Of a stretch of DNA of 9,799 bases, positions 5,608 through 9,799 are shown piece by piece (position 1 is the stretch's first letter; each line of letters begins with the position of its first letter). The stretch is from positions 1-9,799 of the forward strand of contig CAYYNP010000353.1 in assembly GCA_964472545.1 (NCBI GenBank), written 5' to 3'. The position numbers were made by a program, and so were the translations under genes. The notes below the pieces were generated by a model. It was not told where the DNA came from. It saw nothing but the letters and a program-made list of their open reading frames with translations, and did no database searches. Source of the DNA: CAYYNP01 sp964472545. GTDB lineage: Bacteria; Planctomycetota; Planctomycetia; Pirellulales; Thermoguttaceae.

Positions 5608-8600
5608 CTATTGACAAATGACGCGAAATCCGACGTTGAACACCTTGTGATACGGCCGGTAATCCACGGTGCTACCGGCCGTACAACGCTTGGGGCGATC
5701 GTAGAACGACCCTCCACAAGCCACCTTTCGGCCGGCGTCGGTTTCCGTCGACGTCCATTCCCATACGTTGCCGTGCATGTCGAAGAGACCCCATGGGTTG
5801 GGGCGGAACTTCGTCGCTTGCGGCATGCCGTCGCAACCATCGGGGCGGTCGGCCTGGTACATGGGCGTGGCCAGCATGACGCCCTTCTCGTCGCGGGCAA
5901 ACCGATGGGTAAGGAACACGCCGTCGTCGAAGCGTCGGTCGCGCGGGATACGGTCGTCGTACTTGCCCGCGTTGGCGATCAGCGAGGTCGTCGTGTATCC
6001 GCCCGTATTCGTGTTCGAGGCAAACTCGCTCAGCCGGACGTCGCCGAGGTTGGCGTAGGGCGTGAAATCGACCCCAAGATTGCCGAACCAGAAATCCCCC
6101 TCGCTGCCGGCCCGGCAGGCCCACTCCCATTGACGCGTCGTCGGTAGCGCAAACGCTCGCCCCGTGCGTTGGGAAAGCCAGCGGCAGAAGGCAACCGCCT
6201 TGTTCCAGTCGACCCGAACGGCCGCCATCTCGTCGCCGTTCATGCCGTAACAGAGACGCCCGAATTGATAGCCGTAACGGTCCTCGCGGCGGGCGTTGAA
6301 GGTGGGGTCGAAACGGCGCAACTGCTCGTTGGTCGTCTCGAAGCGGGCCATCCAAAACGGCCGGCCGACGACTCCCTTCAGACCGGCAGCATCGACGTAC
6401 TCGCCGGCCGGAACGCGAACGAACTCCATTGCCACCCCGGCGCCAAGGTCGAGGGTCCACGTCGAATCGGCGACGAGCTTTGCCGCGGCATCGGCGGCAG
6501 AGAACGGCCAATCGACGGCTGAGGCGCCGTCTCGTGCCGCTTCCGGCAAAGGCGAGGACGGCGGCTCAAACTGCCCGGGTTCGGGCAGCGGCTCATGCTG
6601 CTCGTAATCGGTACTGATGTTGGCATACAGCGTGGCGAGTTCGATGCGTCGGTCGTTGACTTGCGCCACGCGCTGGGCCGGTTGATCGCCGATCGCCGCC
6701 CAGGTCCCGTGGCAAGGGGCGTTCAGATCGATCCAGGTGATCAGCCGCTGCCAGGATTGGGCGTCCAGCCGTACGTTATAGTGCCTGCCGTAGCGGAGCA
6801 TCTGGACCAGTTCCGTGGTGTCGGCGTGGAACTCGCCGGGCGAGAGCATGTGTAGCGGGCCCTCAATGCCGTTGCGGCGGACGTATCGCTCCAGCGCCAC
6901 GTAGGACACCGGAAAGTTCCCGCCGCGACCGCCGCCGCCGCAGTTTCCGCCATGGCCGCTCTGCCAATCCGTGATGGTCTGCGTGCCGCGAAGGTCGACC
7001 AACCCCTCGCCGTTGTCTTGGTCCCGCGAAAGGTCGTCCGGATAGGAGATGCCGGCAATTTCGGGCAATTCTGGGGGAGAGGAGCCGTTGTGGCAGCCGA
7101 CGCAATAGCGATCCAAGATGGGCTGGATCTGATGGGAAAACGAGAAGCCGCGGATCGCGTCGGCGTCGGGTTCGATCCGCGTCGGCGGACGCAACGCTGC
7201 CTTGACCTGCGTGTTCACCACCACCGAGTTGCGATCCTCGTGACAACCCGCACAAGCCACCGTTTCGCCGGGCATCCCCACCATCCAACTCCGCATCAGT
7301 TGCAGCGCTTTGCCCTCCTCGTCGAGCGGCTGTAGGAAGATCGGCGTGTTGGCGGGGATCGTGAAAGCGGCCGAACCGTCGTCTTCCACGGTCACCGTGC
7401 CCAGCACCCGCTTGACGTCCCAGGGGCCGTCCGCGCCGATCGAGCCGAGCAGTCCGCCGGTGCCCGTGCTGCTGAAGTAGTACGTGCCCACGCGAAGCCG
7501 CTTTATGGTGCCACGCGGCACGTCCTTCAGACCGTCGCCCACATAGACGTCGGAAAGGAAGACCGTGGCGTGCTTCGCGCCGGGCACGGTGTTGTCGGGG
7601 AGGATCGGTGGTCTCGGCCGCGAGATGAGCGGGATGGGATCGAGCATCGCGCTGCCTTCCTCTTGATACAGCAGCGTGAGGTTGTCGTAGACGTCGACCA
7701 GATAGACGCCCCACAACGCGCCCGCGTGTGGCTTCATCGCCGCGATGAAGTACTTTTCGCTCAGCGGGTAGGGATGCAGGAAATGGGGCCAGTAGAAGTC
7801 GGCCAGCCGGTCGCGGACTTCCGGCTCGACCTTCTTCCCCCAGCCGGGGATCTCTTGGACGACACCCTGTGCCTCGCGCCGTCCGAGCTTGGGATCGACC
7901 AGAATCAGCCGACCGCTGCGGGGCGTTCCGTGATGGCCGGTGGCGATGCCGATGACTTGCGAATCGTGGCGCGGGATCGCCCGGGCGTAGAAATACGACG
8001 GCATGAAATACGAACCCGATCCATAGTACTCCATCTGCGCGGTGCCGTCGGGACGCATTTGAAACAGGATGCGGCTGTTGCTGTGCGGCAGGTCGCTGTA
8101 TTCCCAGCGCAGGTACATCACGCGCCCGTCGTGCAGCGAGGTCGGCGACCAGTCCGAGTCTTGCTCGAAGGTCAATTGCCGAACGTCGCCGGTCCGCCGG
8201 TCGAGCTTGAAGAGGCACGTCATCCGCTTGCCGCCGTACTCGCAGGGCAGGCCTTGATACGTGGCCGTGCTGCAAAAGATGATCGCATCCGGGTCGGCAA
8301 GGTAGCACGAATCGAAGTGGCCGACGTCGTCTCCGTCGTCGGGCGTGAGCTGCCGAACGCTCGGCTCCGAGGAAGGGTCTTCGTGAAGAGGCATCTCGAA
8401 GACGCGCCAGTTCGGCTGCTTCTGGCCGATCGACGAGAACATCACGCGAGAGGCGTCGAAATCGACTTCCAGGTCGGTGATGATGCGGCCTTGTGCGTCG
8501 TGCAAATCGGTGACGACGGGCTCTGTGCGAAGCTGCGTCAACATAGCGATCGTGTTGTCCCAGCCGGTCCGCTGCAGCGAGTCGTTGGTGTGCGAGTTCA

Positions 8601-9678
8601 ACGTACCCACGCCCAGCGCTGCCCCCATCGCCCGCCGGGCGTTGCCGCCGAGTCTCCTGCGGAGAAGGACCATCCGCCGGAAGTCGAGCAGCGGGTTGCG
8701 CAGCAGCAGGTCACGCTGGAATCGGACGAGTTCCGCCGCCTCGTCGAAGGCCCCGTTGCGGTTGGCCGCAACAGCCTCCCTCAACGACTCGAACGACGTC
8801 TGATATTCGGCGAGTCGAGCACGGAGAGCCTCGGCGTCCGGATACCGCTGCGGGTGGCCCGAGGCCAGGTCGTCGAGCGCTCGGGCCAAAGCGTCGACGT
8901 CGATCAGTTCAAACTGCTGCAAGACGTCTGCCCATTCGGCGCTACCCGCAAGTGCCTCGCGATAGAGGGCTTCCCATCGAGGGTCGTCTAACGAAACCTC
9001 ATCGGCGACAAGCCGGTCGCGAAGTGCTGCCAACTCGCCGGAATTGCCCATCCTGCCAAGCAACGGGGCGATCGCGCGCTTGGCCACGTCGAAGGCAAAT
9101 CGCCAGTCACTTTGTACCGACGGTGCGACGGAGCGGCTGGACCACGAACTCGTGCTCGACTGGCTGCACGGCCGCCGCAGGGCAAGGTTTGTCCGCCGGT
9201 CGCCGGGCCCGAAGACCATCACCTCGTCGAGATGCATCCACGTGTGCGTTGAAGCCGCGATCCGGACGTAGCGTGCTTCGACGTCCTTCAACTCGACGTC
9301 GAAACGCTTGGTTTCGTTCGACGTGGTTCCGTGCGTGTAAACGGGCTTCCAGGAATTCCCGTCGCCGGATACCAGCAGGCGGAATTTAGTCAGCCGCTCG
9401 CTGAAGTGGGGGGAGTAGATTCGGACCAGCGCGATCGGCTGCTCCCGGCCAAGATCCACCTGCCACCACGGTGGATTATCCTGCCCCGTATGAAAGCTGT
9501 AGTAATTGGTGATCTTGCCGTCGACCGCGCCCGGCGCGTCTTCCTCCGGCGCGACGGGCCCGGTCGAGGTCATAACGCGTCGTATCTCGTCGGTGAAATC
9601 CGATGCGTCGAGCCGTACAGCGGAGAGTACCATTCCGGCGAGAACGGCGGCGGTAATCCAAATGCGCGAAAGGGCCAT
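5608..9678 (-). CDS. Exported multidomain di-heme protein: discoidin-like, hydrazine-synthase-alpha-like and FGE-like domains
   Basis: The protein has 1356 residues. Residues 1-25 are a signal peptide (core ITAAVLAGMVLSAV). Residues 27-160 resemble an F5/8 type C (discoidin) carbohydrate-binding domain (VDGKITNYYS, WWQVDLG, RYVRIA). Residues 185-327 are a helix-rich linker. From N328 (NPLLDF) to about 800 the sequence matches, from memory, the middle region related to hydrazine synthase alpha: WEYSDLPHSN, HHGTPRSG, GKKVEPEVRD, FLHPYPLSEKYF, GPWDVKRVLGTV, EGKALQLMRSWM. Two c-type heme motifs follow, CAGCH (809-813) and CVGCH (859-863). Residues 1075-1356 form an FGE-sulfatase-type domain (EFVRVPAGEY, LPTTRQWEWACRAG, NPWGLFDMHGNVWEW, GGSFYD). 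It is probably periplasmic, with hemes attached after export. Start ATG at 9678 is chosen because it opens directly into the signal peptide; a TTG 57 bases upstream is possible. No other HZS subunits are present, so hydrazine synthesis is not implied. Substrate unknown. Confidence 0.88.
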   Translation of the reverse strand: MALSRIWITAAVLAGMVLSAVRLDASDFTDEIRRVMTSTGPVAPEEDAPGAVDGKITNYYSFHTGQDNPPWWQVDLGREQPIALVRIYSPHFSERLTKFRLLVSGDGNSWKPVYTHGTTSNETKRFDVELKDVEARYVRIAASTHTWMHLDEVMVFGPGDRRTNLALRRPCSQSSTSSWSSRSVAPSVQSDWRFAFDVAKRAIAPLLGRMGNSGELAALRDRLVADEVSLDDPRWEALYREALAGSAEWADVLQQFELIDVDALARALDDLASGHPQRYPDAEALRARLAEYQTSFESLREAVAANRNGAFDEAAELVRFQRDLLLRNPLLDFRRMVLLRRRLGGNARRAMGAALGVGTLNSHTNDSLQRTGWDNTIAMLTQLRTEPVVTDLHDAQGRIITDLEVDFDASRVMFSSIGQKQPNWRVFEMPLHEDPSSEPSVRQLTPDDGDDVGHFDSCYLADPDAIIFCSTATYQGLPCEYGGKRMTCLFKLDRRTGDVRQLTFEQDSDWSPTSLHDGRVMYLRWEYSDLPHSNSRILFQMRPDGTAQMEYYGSGSYFMPSYFYARAIPRHDSQVIGIATGHHGTPRSGRLILVDPKLGRREAQGVVQEIPGWGKKVEPEVRDRLADFYWPHFLHPYPLSEKYFIAAMKPHAGALWGVYLVDVYDNLTLLYQEEGSAMLDPIPLISRPRPPILPDNTVPGAKHATVFLSDVYVGDGLKDVPRGTIKRLRVGTYYFSSTGTGGLLGSIGADGPWDVKRVLGTVTVEDDGSAAFTIPANTPIFLQPLDEEGKALQLMRSWMVGMPGETVACAGCHEDRNSVVVNTQVKAALRPPTRIEPDADAIRGFSFSHQIQPILDRYCVGCHNGSSPPELPEIAGISYPDDLSRDQDNGEGLVDLRGTQTITDWQSGHGGNCGGGGRGGNFPVSYVALERYVRRNGIEGPLHMLSPGEFHADTTELVQMLRYGRHYNVRLDAQSWQRLITWIDLNAPCHGTWAAIGDQPAQRVAQVNDRRIELATLYANISTDYEQHEPLPEPGQFEPPSSPLPEAARDGASAVDWPFSAADAAAKLVADSTWTLDLGAGVAMEFVRVPAGEYVDAAGLKGVVGRPFWMARFETTNEQLRRFDPTFNARREDRYGYQFGRLCYGMNGDEMAAVRVDWNKAVAFCRWLSQRTGRAFALPTTRQWEWACRAGSEGDFWFGNLGVDFTPYANLGDVRLSEFASNTNTGGYTTTSLIANAGKYDDRIPRDRRFDDGVFLTHRFARDEKGVMLATPMYQADRPDGCDGMPQATKFRPNPWGLFDMHGNVWEWTSTETDAGRKVACGGSFYDRPKRCTAGSTVDYRPYHKVFNVGFRVICQ

Positions 9679-9799
9679 GGATAGGGTTCCCGTAAGTCCG
9701 GCGTGGCAAGTTGGAGGTCGCCTCTGGGAAGGCAACGAACACTTAGGGGCGGCCGATGAATAACTTCCCCATTCGGGGTGGCTGGCGGCTGAGCGCAGC
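9679..9799 (-). other. Upstream region of the di-heme gene
   Basis: These 121 bases precede the ATG at 9678. I see no Shine-Dalgarno better than a weak GGGAA, no clear promoter, and no gene. A short CCCC-GAAT-GGGG hairpin at 9767-9778 has only four pairs. Confidence 0.4.

Noticed and set aside
6863..8308. Minus-strand open frame of 481 codons
   Set aside because: It lies in another frame of the large di-heme gene, is very rich in Arg and Ala, and has no domains; the real frame is clear from the CxxCH motifs.
7570..8991. Plus-strand open frame of 473 codons
   Set aside because: It is antisense to the conserved HZS-alpha-like region; the composition is rich in Arg, Val and Ala with no recognisable motifs.
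5608..9678. A true hydrazine synthase (anammox) locus
   Set aside because: Only an alpha-like region is present, fused to unrelated domains; no beta or gamma subunits or other anammox genes are visible.
9767..9778. CCCC-ATTC-GGGG hairpin as a terminator
   Set aside because: The stem has only four pairs and no T-tract follows, so it can arise by chance in GC-rich DNA.

Overview
The window looks like a piece of a planctomycete chromosome, probably Pirellulales or a related group. This rests on protein families rather than any rRNA marker. It carries a secreted pentapeptide-repeat protein with a dockerin-like segment and a PEP-CTERM-like tail. It also carries a very large exported protein joining a discoidin-type domain, a hydrazine-synthase-alpha-like di-heme region and a formylglycine-generating-enzyme-like (FGE) domain. 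GC content is high throughout.

Layout. Positions 1-178 hold no gene but contain a 25-bp inverted repeat (58-134) and a stem-loop that runs over the cysK stop codon (158-188). On the minus strand, cysH (1883-1167) and cysK (1138-179) lie 28 bp apart and form a small assimilatory sulfur operon: an iron-sulfur (P)APS reductase produces sulfite, and cysteine synthase uses the sulfide made from it further down the pathway. Positions 1884-2170 form a divergent intergenic region with a good -10 hexamer for cysH and a nested stem-loop (1994-2045).

The plus-strand locus at 2171-5470 is one secreted pentapeptide-repeat gene cut into three reading frames by three small losses: about one G near 2521-2526, four bases near 2593-2600, and one base near 5166-5176. 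Its internal repeats allow the first two lesions to be reconstructed: restoring five bases makes the spacing of repeat blocks 1 and 2 exactly equal to that of blocks 3 and 4 (267 bp). The gene is a probable pseudogene unless the breaks are sequencing errors.

A 137-bp convergent gap follows. Then a minus-strand gene (9678-5608, 1356 residues) encodes the exported multidomain di-heme protein. Positions 9679-9799 hold its upstream region, where I see no gene.

No tRNA, rRNA, CRISPR array, transposase or phage gene is visible. The most unusual content is the multidomain HZS-alpha-like/FGE-like cytochrome and the step-by-step decay of the pentapeptide gene. I see no complete multi-gene novel system.
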